Assembly (NCBI RefSeq): GCF_010726765.1
Contig: NZ_AP022601.1
Span: forward strand, 1,116,001 to 1,180,000
DNA length: 64,000 nt
From: Mycobacterium gallinarum
GTDB taxonomy: Bacteria > Actinomycetota > Actinomycetes > Mycobacteriales > Mycobacteriaceae
Direction of reading: 5' to 3'
This document shows positions 8,811 to 17,157 of this stretch, one piece after another. Position 1 is the stretch's first letter. Each line of letters opens with the position of its first letter. The notes beneath the pieces were generated by a model, which was given only the letters and a program-made list of their open reading frames with translations, ran no database searches and was not told the DNA's origin. A program made the translations under genes and the position numbers.

Positions 8811-10637
8811 TCATCGCCGCGAGCTGAAGCGTCCTGCCCGCTGCGCGGCGAGCCGGACGGGGGCATTGTCGCTGCCATAGCCGTCGTAATTGGCGCGTCG
8901 CTCGACGAACTCGAAGAAGACCGAACCGACCGTGCGGGTGTAGAAGTGGATGAATTCGCCGTCGGGGCTTCGGTCGTAGAGCAGGTCGAGTTCGCGCAGC
9001 GCTGCGACCGCATCGGCGGCCACGCCGAAACGGCCTGCGACATAGTCGTAGTAGTTGTCGGGAACCGACAGGAACGGCAACCCACGCGCACGGGCGCGGC
9101 GTGCCACCGCGAAGACGTCAGAGCATGCGAAGGCGATGTGCTGGGGCATGCCGGAGTCGTCCAGCACTTGCGGGGCGACGTTGAGGGGCAATCGAACCGC
9201 GCCGTCGACGGTGCGCATGACTTGGCTGCGCACCAACCCGGTGGGTGCGGCCACCTCGGTCGGCACTTCGGCGGTGAGCCCGAAGATGCTCGTCAAGAAG
9301 AGCACCGCTTCGTCGGCGGTCTGCCAGGGTTGTGAGAAGTTCACGTGGTCGATGGCACGCACCGTCGTGTCGGTGTCGAGTGGCATGCCGCCCTCGAACT
9401 CGTCGACCCACGCCGGTGACAGCCCAGTCGGTGGCGCGGTGACCCAGAAGATCTCGGACCCGTCTGGCGCGATGGCGCCGCCCATCGGCTGCTCAGAGGC
9501 GTACGTGCGGCGGTAGGCCGGCGCGGCCATCAGGTCCTCCGCCCGCCGCGTGGTCGCATCGGCATCGGGCACCTGGAGGCCGATGGCGGCGACCTGCGGG
9601 TCCAGATCCCGCGCCTGCTGCTCGTTGAGGATGACGCGTGCATCGCCTGCGACCCAGAGGGATACCGGTTTGGTCCGGTGGCGGCCACGCGGGGTGAAAC
9701 CGAGCTGTTCCAGCAGGACTTCGATCTCGGTGGTATCCTCGGCCTTCAGCTCGACGAAGTCAAAGCCATTGGGAGGCTTGGCATCTGTGACCGAACGCAA
9801 GCGCGTGGTATCCGCCGCGGTCACCTTCGTGGCCAGCTTGTCCTGAAGCCACACCAGCGAACGAAGTGCGTGCACCGCGGTCCGATCGGGGTCGGTCTGG
9901 CGGAACGTGTCGTTGAAGACCTCCAACGACAGCGGTCCGTCGTATCCGGCCGCCAGCACACGCGATACGAAGGTCGTGAGATCGAAGTCGCCTTCGCAGG
10001 GGAAAAGCCGGTGGTGCCGGCTCCAGGACAGCACGTCCATGGACAACGCCGGCGCGTCGGCAAGCTGCAGATAGAAGATCTTGTGGCCGGGGATGCTCTC
10101 AATCGCCGCGGTGTCGTGACCGCGGGACAGGACGTGGAAGCTGTCCAGACACAGTCCGACCGCCGGGTGGTCGGTCAGCTCAACGATGCGCCAGGCGCGG
10201 CGGTAGTCGTCGACGAAACGCCCCCATGCCAGCGCCTCGAACGCGACCTTGATGTCCAATGTCTGCGCCAGGTCACCCAATCGGCGGAGTTGGTCCGCGG
10301 AGCATTCGTCGGAGTCGACGGTGGCGGTGGCGACATTGCTGCACACCAGAACCGTCTCGATGCCCAACCGTCGCGCCGTGACGAAGGTGGCTTCGGCGCG
10401 ACGGAGGTTCTCGGCGAACGTCGCCTCGTCGACGCCCTCGATATCGCGCAGCGGCTGGTAGAGATCGAGCGACAGGCCCAGGCGCCGGGCCAGACTCCGG
10501 ATCTCCTCGGGACTGTGATCGCTGGCGATGAGGTCGGGTTCGAAGATCTCCACACCGTCGAGTCCGGCCTCCGCGCAGGCATGCAATTTCTCGGTGAGCG
10601 AGCCGCTGATCGAGACGGTGGCGATGGACGTCTTCAT
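8811..10637 (-). CDS. quiC: 3-Dehydroshikimate dehydratase fused to an HPPD-like domain (QuiC type)
   Basis: A 608-residue two-domain protein. Residues 1 to about 280 are a sugar-isomerase/AP-endonuclease-type TIM barrel (ISGSLTEKLHACAEAGLDGVE onwards, with metal-ligand regions around LCLDSFHVLSRG and SLEVFND). Residues about 290-608 are a vicinal-oxygen-chelate domain like 4-hydroxyphenylpyruvate dioxygenase, ending with FIHFYTRTVGSVFFEFVERR. This fusion is the QuiC1 form of 3-dehydroshikimate dehydratase described in Pseudomonas, which makes protocatechuate. The neighbouring shikimate dehydrogenase, transporter and protocatechuate genes agree with that. Whether the second domain is active is not known from sequence. 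A GGAGG precedes the ATG closely. It is transcribed away from the TetR gene across a 92-base operator region. Confidence 0.88.
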   Translation of the reverse strand: MKTSIATVSISGSLTEKLHACAEAGLDGVEIFEPDLIASDHSPEEIRSLARRLGLSLDLYQPLRDIEGVDEATFAENLRRAEATFVTARRLGIETVLVCSNVATATVDSDECSADQLRRLGDLAQTLDIKVAFEALAWGRFVDDYRRAWRIVELTDHPAVGLCLDSFHVLSRGHDTAAIESIPGHKIFYLQLADAPALSMDVLSWSRHHRLFPCEGDFDLTTFVSRVLAAGYDGPLSLEVFNDTFRQTDPDRTAVHALRSLVWLQDKLATKVTAADTTRLRSVTDAKPPNGFDFVELKAEDTTEIEVLLEQLGFTPRGRHRTKPVSLWVAGDARVILNEQQARDLDPQVAAIGLQVPDADATTRRAEDLMAAPAYRRTYASEQPMGGAIAPDGSEIFWVTAPPTGLSPAWVDEFEGGMPLDTDTTVRAIDHVNFSQPWQTADEAVLFLTSIFGLTAEVPTEVAAPTGLVRSQVMRTVDGAVRLPLNVAPQVLDDSGMPQHIAFACSDVFAVARRARARGLPFLSVPDNYYDYVAGRFGVAADAVAALRELDLLYDRSPDGEFIHFYTRTVGSVFFEFVERRANYDGYGSDNAPVRLAAQRAGRFSSRR

Positions 10638-10652
10638 GGTGCCTCCATTCGA

Positions 10653-10680
10653 GGCTAATGTACCAATTAGTTAATTAGTA
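10653..10680. promoter_or_regulatory. Operator-like site between quiC and its TetR gene
   Basis: An AT-rich island in GC-rich DNA. Read on the minus strand, bases 10670-10653 give CTAATTGGTACATTAGCC, which matches the site before the aroE-like gene (11439-11456, CTAGTTAGTACATTAATC) at 14 of 18 positions. Bases 10661-10680 also form an imperfect 20-base palindrome (TACCAATTAG/TTAATTAGTA, 16 of 20 positions symmetric). It lies between divergent promoters, where a TetR regulator would control quiC and itself. Confidence 0.6.
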
Positions 10681-10716
10681 TGGAAGAGGTTCCGCTGAAT
10701 GCGGCGCACGTGCAAG

Positions 10717-10722
10717 TAAGCT
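10717..10722 (+). promoter_or_regulatory. -10 box of a leaderless promoter for the TetR gene
   Basis: TAAGCT lies seven bases before GTG 10730, the spacing expected when transcription starts on the start codon. There is no Shine-Dalgarno before this GTG. Confidence 0.5.
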
Positions 10723-10729
10723 GCCGAAG

Positions 10730-11371
10730 GTGACCGCCGAGTCCCGCCCGGAGCTGCAGCGCGATGCCGAACGTACGCGTGCGGAGTTGCTCGCGGTCGC
10801 GACGGAGGTTTTCGCCGAGTCCGGCTACTCGGGCGCCCGCGTGGACGACATCGCCGAGCGCACCCGTACGACCAAGCGGATGATCTACTACTACTTCGGC
10901 GGTAAAGAACAGCTCTACATGGCGGTGCTGGAGAATGCTTACCGCGGCATTCGAGAAGCCGAGCAACGACTGCAGGTCGACCACGTGGATCCGGTCGTGG
11001 CGATGCGCAGACTGGCCGAGCTGACCTTCGATCATCACCTCGATCACCAGGCGTTTATCCGGCTGGTGTCGATCGAGAACATTCACCGCGGCCAGTTCAT
11101 CAGTCGCCTCGATTCGCTGCGCTCGCTCGCGCAGCCGGCCACCTCGCTGCTTGACCAGATCCTGGCCAGGGGCCACGCGCAGGGCGTCTTCCGCGACGAC
11201 GTGGACGCCCTCGACGTCCATCTGGTCATCAGCGCGTATTGCGTTTTTCAGGTCGCCAACCGATACACGTTCGGGTTCCTCTTCGACGTCGACTTCACCG
11301 AGGTCGGGCAGCGTGCGCATCTGCGCCGCATGATCGGCGACGTCGTCGTCGGCTGGCTGACCGCTCGCTGA
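10730..11371 (+). CDS. TetR family regulator of the shikimate-catabolism cluster
   Basis: A 213-residue regulator. The helix-turn-helix is EVFAESGYSGARVDDIAE, then RTTKRMIYYYFGGKEQLYMAVL. The C-terminal half is helical with HHLDHQAFIRLVSIENIHRG, a pattern seen in TetR proteins that bind aromatic or short carbon ligands. It is transcribed divergently from quiC and sits just upstream of the shikimate dehydrogenase and transporter genes. Matching operator-like sites lie before both flanking transcription units, so it most likely represses them until shikimate, quinate or a derivative is present. The ligand is inferred. Actinobacteria such as Corynebacterium use an unrelated LysR regulator for the same genes. 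Confidence 0.9.
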   Translation: MTAESRPELQRDAERTRAELLAVATEVFAESGYSGARVDDIAERTRTTKRMIYYYFGGKEQLYMAVLENAYRGIREAEQRLQVDHVDPVVAMRRLAELTFDHHLDHQAFIRLVSIENIHRGQFISRLDSLRSLAQPATSLLDQILARGHAQGVFRDDVDALDVHLVISAYCVFQVANRYTFGFLFDVDFTEVGQRAHLRRMIGDVVVGWLTAR

Positions 11372-11435
11372 TCGGCGAGCTGCCTCACATCTGAGCCTTG
11401 ACGAGACGCGCACCACAGTGTTCTACTCGACGTAC

Positions 11436-11456
11436 GTACTAGTTAGTACATTAATC
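11436..11456. promoter_or_regulatory. Operator-like site before the catabolic dehydrogenase gene
   Basis: Contains a perfect palindrome GTACTA-GT-TAGTAC (11436-11449) and, overlapping it, CTAGTTAGTACATTAATC (11439-11456), the same motif as found between quiC and the TetR gene. Consensus of the two: CTARTTRGTACATTARYC. It lies 13 bases before GTG 11470, where a bound repressor would block transcription. Confidence 0.6.
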
Positions 11457-11469
11457 AGGACGGTGCACT

Positions 11470-12363
11470 GTGAGTTCCAGCCCATATCTCGTCGGCCTCG
11501 TCGGTCAGGGCGTCGGCCCGTCGCTGACACCGGCGCTGCACATGGCCGAGGCGCGCGCGAACGGCCTCGACTACGTGTACCGGACCGTCGATCTGACGAC
11601 CTCCGGTATCGCGCCCGAACGCATCGGCGAGGTTCTGGAGTGGGCCCGCGCGCTCGGCTACAACGCGCTCAACGTCACCCATCCCTGTAAGCGGTTGGTG
11701 ATCGAGCACCTCGACGCACTCGACGACGGCGCCGCTGCACTCGGAGCTGTCAACACCGTGGTGTTCGAGCCGCACCGCACGGTCGGCTACAACACCGACG
11801 CTCCTGGCTTCGGCACCGGCTTCGGTGAGGGTTTGCCCGGTGCCGCCACGGACAGCGTCACCCTCGTCGGCGCGGGCGGGGCAGGTGCCGCGGTGGGACA
11901 CGCGCTCCTCGATATCGGCACTGAGCATCTGGTCATCGTCGATCTCGACGTCGAGCGAGCCACCGCCCTGGCTCGCGAGTTGGCGAACAGACACCCCGGT
12001 GCACGCGTGGAGGCATCGGAGTTCGACAAGCTGTCGGTGCTGCTGCCGGTGAGCGACGGCGTCGTGCACTGCACACCGACGGGAATGGCCGACCATCCGG
12101 GCCTGCCGTTCGATGCGGGACTGCTGCACCCCGGGCTGTGGGTCGCCGATGTCGTCTATCGGCCGCTGAACACCGCGCTGCTGACGGCCGCGCGTGAGGT
12201 CGGCTGCCAAACGCTCGACGGTGGCCACATGGCCGTGCACCAGGCCACTACCGCGTTCGAGCTGATCACCGGAATCACCCCGGACGCCGCTCGTATGTCA
12301 CGTCATTTCCGAAGCCTTGTCGGTGAATTCCCGACGGTCAGCACCACTTCAGAAGGAAACTAG
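11470..12363 (+). CDS. Quinate/shikimate dehydrogenase, NAD+ type (catabolic AroE paralogue)
   Basis: A 297-residue shikimate-dehydrogenase-family protein, only distantly like the AroE at 269. The substrate motif is GPSLTPALH (S and T in place of SxS), the catalytic Lys is K74 in NVTHPCK, and the core signature is GYNTDAPGF. The dinucleotide loop is GAGGAGAAVGH, followed by the strand LVIVDLD at about 154-160. An acidic Asp at this point selects NAD+ over NADP+, as in the Corynebacterium catabolic enzyme, so the expected direction is oxidation of shikimate or quinate. With QuiC, the transporter and the pca genes it fits the first step of a catabolic route. GTG 11470 follows an AGGA at about nine bases. 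Confidence 0.88.
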   Translation: MSSSPYLVGLVGQGVGPSLTPALHMAEARANGLDYVYRTVDLTTSGIAPERIGEVLEWARALGYNALNVTHPCKRLVIEHLDALDDGAAALGAVNTVVFEPHRTVGYNTDAPGFGTGFGEGLPGAATDSVTLVGAGGAGAAVGHALLDIGTEHLVIVDLDVERATALARELANRHPGARVEASEFDKLSVLLPVSDGVVHCTPTGMADHPGLPFDAGLLHPGLWVADVVYRPLNTALLTAAREVGCQTLDGGHMAVHQATTAFELITGITPDAARMSRHFRSLVGEFPTVSTTSEGN

Positions 12364-12372
12364 GAGGAACCC

Positions 12373-13731
12373 ATGAGCGTCATCGACAGCAACGCACCCG
12401 ATGGGGTGCCCGCGGGCACGCCTGAACGCACGCCGAAAAAGGCCGCGCTGGCCAGCTTCATGGGCAGCGCCGTCGAGTACTACGACTTCTTCGTCTTCGG
12501 TTTCGTTGCGGCGCTGGTCTTTCCGAAGATCTTTTTCCCCGAGGGAAACGAGACGGTCGCCCTGGCCCAGTCTTTCGCCACGCTCGGGGTCGCCTACATC
12601 GCGCGGCCGGTGGGGGCGTTCGTGATCGGGCACTTCGGCGACCGGATCGGACGCCGGAACGTGTTGATGTTCACGTTGCTCCTCATGGGCGCGTCGACCT
12701 TCGCGATCGGCTGTCTGCCCACGTATGCGTCGGTCGGAGTGCTCGCACCCATACTCCTGGTGACGTGCCGCCTGCTCCAAGGGTTCTCGGCCGCAGGCGA
12801 ACAGGCCGGTGCAAGTTCGCTGACGCTCGAGCATTCACCCGATAACCAGCGGGCCTTCTTCACCTCGTGGACTCTCACGGGCACACAGGGCGGCTTGATT
12901 TTGGCCTCGCTCGTGGTGATCCCCATCGTGGCGCTGCCCGACGATGACCTGCTCTCGTGGGGTTGGCGGGTCCCGTTCTGGCTCAGCGCCGTTGTGGTGG
13001 TGGTCGCCTACTTCATCCGTCGCCGACTGCACGAGACGCCGGAATTCACCGAGGCCAAAGCCGCAGGCAGCATCGCCCGGATGCCGCTGAAGCCGCTGAT
13101 GCGAGATCACTGGCGCGACGTTCTGCGGGTGATCTTCTGCGCCTTCATCGCCGCCGTCTCGACGGTGTTCGCCAACCTCGCCATCGCCTACGGCAAGAAG
13201 ATGGGCCTGAACGCGGACGAAACGCTGTGGCTGGTGGTCGTCGCGAACATCGTGGCACTCGGCACTCAGCCGATGTTCGGAAAGCTCGCCGACCGCATCG
13301 GGCGCAAGCCGGTGTTCATCTACGGTGCGCTGTCCTCCGCGGCGCTGATGCCCCTCTATCTGCTCTCGATGAGCGGTGGCAACGACGTGCTGATGTTCGC
13401 GTTGGCGATAGCCACCTTCTCGTTCGGCTACGCCGCAGCCAACGCGGTCTGGCCGGCGTTCTATGGCGAGATGTTCTCCACGAAGGTCCGTTTCTCCGGA
13501 CTCGCGATCGGCACCCAATTAGGTTTCCTGGTGGCGGGTTTCGCGCCCGCGATCGTCACCGCACTCGGTGGTGTGAGTGAAGGCGGCTGGGTGGCGACGA
13601 GCATCTTCACCGCGGTGGTCTGCCTCATCGCCAGTGCTGCCGCGCTGACGGCGCGGGAAACCAAGGACGTGCCGACCGCCCTGCTGGGCACCAAGGTTCC
13701 CGATTCGGCGCGGCAACTCGTCGATCACTGA
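12373..13731 (+). CDS. MFS transporter of the metabolite:H+ symporter family (shikimate-permease-like)
   Basis: A 452-residue protein with 12 hydrophobic segments. The first helix region SAVEYYDFFVFGFVAALVFP and the loop GHFGDRIGRRNVLMFTLLLMG are hallmarks of the MHS family (ShiA, KgtP, ProP). The later GKLADRIGRKPVFIYG is the second-half copy of the MFS signature, and RLLQGFSAAGEQAGA is also typical. It starts nine bases after the catabolic dehydrogenase gene and has its own GGAGG Shine-Dalgarno, so both are one unit. Substrate is inferred to be shikimate, quinate or dehydroshikimate; protocatechuate cannot be excluded from sequence alone. Confidence 0.85.
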   Translation: MSVIDSNAPDGVPAGTPERTPKKAALASFMGSAVEYYDFFVFGFVAALVFPKIFFPEGNETVALAQSFATLGVAYIARPVGAFVIGHFGDRIGRRNVLMFTLLLMGASTFAIGCLPTYASVGVLAPILLVTCRLLQGFSAAGEQAGASSLTLEHSPDNQRAFFTSWTLTGTQGGLILASLVVIPIVALPDDDLLSWGWRVPFWLSAVVVVVAYFIRRRLHETPEFTEAKAAGSIARMPLKPLMRDHWRDVLRVIFCAFIAAVSTVFANLAIAYGKKMGLNADETLWLVVVANIVALGTQPMFGKLADRIGRKPVFIYGALSSAALMPLYLLSMSGGNDVLMFALAIATFSFGYAAANAVWPAFYGEMFSTKVRFSGLAIGTQLGFLVAGFAPAIVTALGGVSEGGWVATSIFTAVVCLIASAAALTARETKDVPTALLGTKVPDSARQLVDH

Positions 13732-13786
13732 GAGTGCTGTCATGGCGCCCTGTGGGTCAGCGGGCGGGCGAAGCTGGGCGGGAATG

Positions 13787-14536
13787 TCACAGCAAGCGGC
13801 CGATGCCGCGCGCGGCGACCTGCAGGGCGCCGAGCAGTCGCTGCCGATCACGTTTGAGGTTCGGCACGACGACGCCTATCGCCGCCGCCACGGTGCCGTC
13901 CGACGCACGGACCACGGGAACGGCCAGCGAACACGCACCGAGCGACATCTCCTCGTTCGTCGTCGCCACCCCGTCTCGGCGGACGCGCTCGAGCTGCCCC
14001 GCGAGGACGGGTTGAGCGACAATCGTGAACGGAGTGACACGGGTCAGGCTGGCAAACACTTGATCCTGAATTTCCTTCGGCGCATGCGCGAGCAGGACCT
14101 TCCCGACCCCGGTGCAGTGCATGGGCAGCTTGCTCCCGGCGCTGCTGACGATCGGCACGGACGTGCGGCCCATCATCCGCTCGAGGTAGAGCACCTCTGC
14201 GCCTTCGCGAATCGCCAGGTGCGCCGTGGCCATGGTCGCCGCGTAGACGTCGTGCAGAAAAGGCTCGGCAACCTGGCGCAACTTGCCCTCGACGGGCGCC
14301 AGCAGACCTGCGCTCCACAACAACCTGCCGACCTCGAAGCGACCGTCTGTCCGGCGCTCGAGCGCACCGCCGGTCACCAGTTCGGCGGCGAGCCGGTGCG
14401 TGGTGGGCAACGGCAGGCCCGCGCGCTGAGCAAGCTCCGAGAGGGCCAGGCTGCGGTGCTGCTCGTCGAACGCGGCGATGATCGACAGCAAACGTGCAGC
14501 AACGGTCACTCCGGGTGTCGAGGTGTTGCCTGCCAT
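13787..14536 (-). CDS. IclR family regulator of the protocatechuate operon
   Basis: A 249-residue IclR regulator. The winged helix occupies roughly residues 10-75 (LLSIIAAFDEQHRSLALSEL, AQRAGLPLPTTHRLAAELV, FEVGRLLW). The effector domain follows, with LAIREGAEVLYLERMMG, the LPMHCTGVGKVLLA segment that lines the ligand pocket, and GACSLAVPVV. It is divergent from pcaH over a 61-base gap that holds a perfect 15-base palindrome. IclR proteins such as PcaR, PcaU and PobR commonly control the beta-ketoadipate genes, usually as activators responding to protocatechuate or 3-oxoadipate. The ligand here is not known. Confidence 0.92.
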   Translation of the reverse strand: MAGNTSTPGVTVAARLLSIIAAFDEQHRSLALSELAQRAGLPLPTTHRLAAELVTGGALERRTDGRFEVGRLLWSAGLLAPVEGKLRQVAEPFLHDVYAATMATAHLAIREGAEVLYLERMMGRTSVPIVSSAGSKLPMHCTGVGKVLLAHAPKEIQDQVFASLTRVTPFTIVAQPVLAGQLERVRRDGVATTNEEMSLGACSLAVPVVRASDGTVAAAIGVVVPNLKRDRQRLLGALQVAARGIGRLL

Positions 14537-14546
14537 TCTCTGATCC

Positions 14547-14561
14547 TTCCGCTGAGCGGAA
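14547..14561. promoter_or_regulatory. Palindromic operator candidate between the IclR gene and pcaH
   Basis: TTCCGCT-G-AGCGGAA is a perfect inverted repeat with seven-base arms. It is the only such element in the short divergent gap. IclR regulators bind palindromes of about this size, so it is probably the site through which the IclR protein controls the pca operon and itself. Confidence 0.65.
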
Positions 14562-14597
14562 TTCTAGTCTTCACGACAACTGAAAGGGAGGGATAGT

Positions 14598-15395
14598 GTG
14601 CGCATCATGACAGCTACGCCCACCGCCAACTCGGACAGCGCCTCGGCGAGTCAGGCCGAGGTGAGCAGCGAGATCGCCGCGATCGAGTCGGCCTATCAGC
14701 GGTCGGGTGTCGAGGAGACGCAGCCGCGACTCGACTACCCGCCGTACCGGAGCAGCGTGCTGCGCCACCCGACGAAGGACCTGCATCACGTCGATCCCGA
14801 AGGCGTCGAGTTGTGGACACCGTGCTTCGGTGCGCGTGACGTCCATCCGCTCGAATCCGATTTGACGATCCAGCACACTGGCGCGCCCATCGGCGAACGA
14901 ATCGTGGTGACAGGCCGGATCGTCGACGGCGACGGGCGGGCAGTGCGCGGCCAACTGGTGGAGATCTGGCAGGCCAACGCGGGCGGGCGCTATATCCACA
15001 AGCGCGACCAGCATCCTTCGCCGATCGACCCGAACTTCACCGGCGTAGGCCGTTGCCTCACCGACGACGACGGCAACTACCGATTCACCACCATCAAACC
15101 CGGACCCTATCCGTGGAAGAACCACCACAACGCGTGGCGGCCTGCCCACATCCACTTCTCCTTATTCGGAACCGAATTCACGCAGCGCATGATCACCCAG
15201 ATGTACTTCCCCGGTGATCCGCTGTTCGCCCTCGACCCCATCTATCAGTCCATCACCGATCAGAAGGCGCGCGATCGGTTGGTCGCCATCTATGACCACG
15301 ACGTGACCACCCATGAGTGGGCGACCGGCTACCGGTGGGACATCGTGCTGACCGGATCGAGCCGGACGCCCGTCGACGAAGGAGCCGATCGCTGA
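14598..15395 (+). CDS. pcaH: Protocatechuate 3,4-dioxygenase beta subunit
   Basis: Catalytic subunit of the intradiol dioxygenase that opens protocatechuate to 3-carboxy-cis,cis-muconate; 265 residues. The four Fe(III) ligands are visible: a Tyr in ANAGGRYIH, a Tyr in GPYPW, and two His in WRPAHIHFSLFG. The conserved core GQLVEIWQANAGGRY is typical of the class. GTG 14598 is chosen because GGAGG ends about six bases upstream; ATG 14607 is the alternative and too far from it. It opens the pcaHGBLIJ operon; its stop shares one base with the pcaG start. Confidence 0.95.
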   Translation: MRIMTATPTANSDSASASQAEVSSEIAAIESAYQRSGVEETQPRLDYPPYRSSVLRHPTKDLHHVDPEGVELWTPCFGARDVHPLESDLTIQHTGAPIGERIVVTGRIVDGDGRAVRGQLVEIWQANAGGRYIHKRDQHPSPIDPNFTGVGRCLTDDDGNYRFTTIKPGPYPWKNHHNAWRPAHIHFSLFGTEFTQRMITQMYFPGDPLFALDPIYQSITDQKARDRLVAIYDHDVTTHEWATGYRWDIVLTGSSRTPVDEGADR

Positions 15396-15958
15396 TGTCG
15401 ACACTGCTGACCGCGACGCCGGGACAGACAGTCGGACCGTTCTACGGCTATGCACTGCCGTTCGAACGGTGCAACGAGCTTGTGCCGCCTGGGTCGCCCG
15501 GCGCCATCCAGTTCCACGGCCTGGTAACCGACGGGGCCGGCAACCCGGTTCCCGATGCGCTGCTGGAGATCTGGCAGGCCGACGCCGACGGCGAGATTCC
15601 CTCCGCCACCGGGTCGTTGCGCCGCGACGGCTGGACGTTCACCGGCTGGGGCCGCGCCGCCACCGACGATGCGGGCCGCTACAGCTTTTCCACCGTGCTG
15701 CCCGGTGCGTCCGCTCCGGGCTCGGCACCGTTCATTCTCGTCACGGTGTTTGCCCGCGGACTGCTGAATCGCCTGTTCACCCGCGCGTACCTGCCCGGTG
15801 ATCGGCTCGCGAACGATCCACTGCTGAGTTCGCTTCCCGCGCATCGCCGTCAGACCCTGATCGCGACTCGCGACGATATGGGTCTGAAGTTCGACATCAA
15901 CCTCCAAGGCGATGACGGCGAGACCGTTTTCCTCAGTTATCCGGGGCATCGCCCGTGA
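15395..15958 (+). CDS. pcaG: Protocatechuate 3,4-dioxygenase alpha subunit
   Basis: 187 residues of the same fold as PcaH. It starts TPGQTVGPFYGYALPF and has the paralogous core DALLEIWQADADGEI, FTGWGRAATDDAGRY and APFILVTVFARGLLNRLFTR. As usual for the alpha subunit, the iron-ligand tyrosines and histidines of PcaH are not kept, so it completes the active site without binding iron. Start ATG 15395 overlaps the pcaH stop by one base and its stop overlaps pcaB by four, which keeps the subunits balanced. Confidence 0.95.
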   Translation: MSTLLTATPGQTVGPFYGYALPFERCNELVPPGSPGAIQFHGLVTDGAGNPVPDALLEIWQADADGEIPSATGSLRRDGWTFTGWGRAATDDAGRYSFSTVLPGASAPGSAPFILVTVFARGLLNRLFTRAYLPGDRLANDPLLSSLPAHRRQTLIATRDDMGLKFDINLQGDDGETVFLSYPGHRP

Positions 15959-17157
15959 CCGACCTGTTCTGGCCCGGCGACCATCGCGCCGGAAATCTGA
16001 TGAGCGATCGCGCGTTGCTGGACGCGATGGTCGCGGTCGAACACGCGTGGTTGGATGCGCTCGTCGATGCCGACATCGCGCCGCAGTCGGCGCGGACCGA
16101 TCTCCGTGGGTTTGTCGCCGAGGACGACCTCGAGCCACTCGCGCGCGACGCCGATGTCGACGGCAACCCGGTCGGCGCGTTGGTTGCGCTGTTGCGGGCC
16201 CGCGCGGCCCAGCCAGCCGCGCAGTGGCTACATCGGGGTTTGACGAGCCAGGACGTCGTCGACACCGCGCTGATGGTTTGCATCCGAGATGTACTCGCTC
16301 GCCTCCGCGAGGAACTCGCCGATCAGCTGCGAACGTTATCGCACCTCGCCGAGAAGCGCCGTGCCACACCGATGCTCGCGAGGACACTCACACAGGCCGC
16401 GCTGCCGAGCACCGCGGGCGTCAAAGTGGCCCGGTGGTTGTGCGCGGTGCTGGATGCCGCGGAACCGCTGGCTGAATTGAGGGTGCCGGTCCAGGTCGGG
16501 GGTGCCGTGGGAACCTTGGCCGCCGCCGTTGAGCTGAGCGGATCAGCGGAAAATGCGATTCGACTGGGCGACTCGGTGGCAAGCGCGCTGGGACTGGCTC
16601 CGGCGCCACCATGGCACACCTCGCGATCTGCAATCACCCGGATCGGCGATGGGCTGGTCGGCTGTTGCGACGCGTGGGGATACATCGCCAGCGATGTCGC
16701 GACGAGCAGCCGGCCCGAGATCGGTGAGCTGGCCGAGACGGGCGGGGGCAAGTCTTCGACCATGCCCCACAAGAACAATCCGGTGCGCTCGGTCCTGATC
16801 CGCCGTACCGCGATGACGGCACCGTCGCTGGCCGCCACGCTGCACACCGCATCGGCGATGTCCGTCGACGAACGCTCCGACGGCGCGTGGCATGCCGAAT
16901 GGGCCACCCTGCGGACGTTGGCGCGGCGCACCGTCGTCGCCGCCGCCCACACGACCGAACTCCTCGCCGGACTGCAGATCGACGCGACCCGCGCGACCGC
17001 GAATCTGGCCGCCGCCGGCGACGGCGTGCTAGCCGAGCAGCAGACCATGGCGGCCTTGACCGGACATGCTCCGGCAGCGGAATACCTCGGCGCTGCCGAA
17101 CAGCTCGTCGACTCCGCGCTGCAACGGGCCAGTCACTACCTCAAGGACGTGCCATGA
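15955..17157 (+). CDS. pcaB: 3-Carboxy-cis,cis-muconate cycloisomerase
   Basis: A 400-residue member of the fumarase/aspartase superfamily that lactonises 3-carboxymuconate to 4-carboxymuconolactone. Signature regions are HRGLTSQDVVDTALM near residue 94, TLTQAALPSTAGVKVARWL near 143, and the mobile active-site loop GGGKSSTMPHKNNPVRS (the usual GSSxMPxKxNP). The C-terminal domain is helical. GTG start, overlapping pcaG by four bases; the stop overlaps the pcaL ATG by four. Confidence 0.93.
   Translation: MTDLFWPGDHRAGNLMSDRALLDAMVAVEHAWLDALVDADIAPQSARTDLRGFVAEDDLEPLARDADVDGNPVGALVALLRARAAQPAAQWLHRGLTSQDVVDTALMVCIRDVLARLREELADQLRTLSHLAEKRRATPMLARTLTQAALPSTAGVKVARWLCAVLDAAEPLAELRVPVQVGGAVGTLAAAVELSGSAENAIRLGDSVASALGLAPAPPWHTSRSAITRIGDGLVGCCDAWGYIASDVATSSRPEIGELAETGGGKSSTMPHKNNPVRSVLIRRTAMTAPSLAATLHTASAMSVDERSDGAWHAEWATLRTLARRTVVAAAHTTELLAGLQIDATRATANLAAAGDGVLAEQQTMAALTGHAPAAEYLGAAEQLVDSALQRASHYLKDVP

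Noticed and set aside
8811..10637. Reading quiC as a 4-hydroxyphenylpyruvate dioxygenase gene
   Set aside because: Only the C-terminal half resembles that enzyme; the N-terminal TIM barrel and the genomic context point to dehydroshikimate dehydratase.
16887..17153. Upstream extension of the pcaL frame
   Set aside because: It runs inside pcaB in another frame and is Arg-rich. The ATG at 17154 with a four-base overlap is the natural start.
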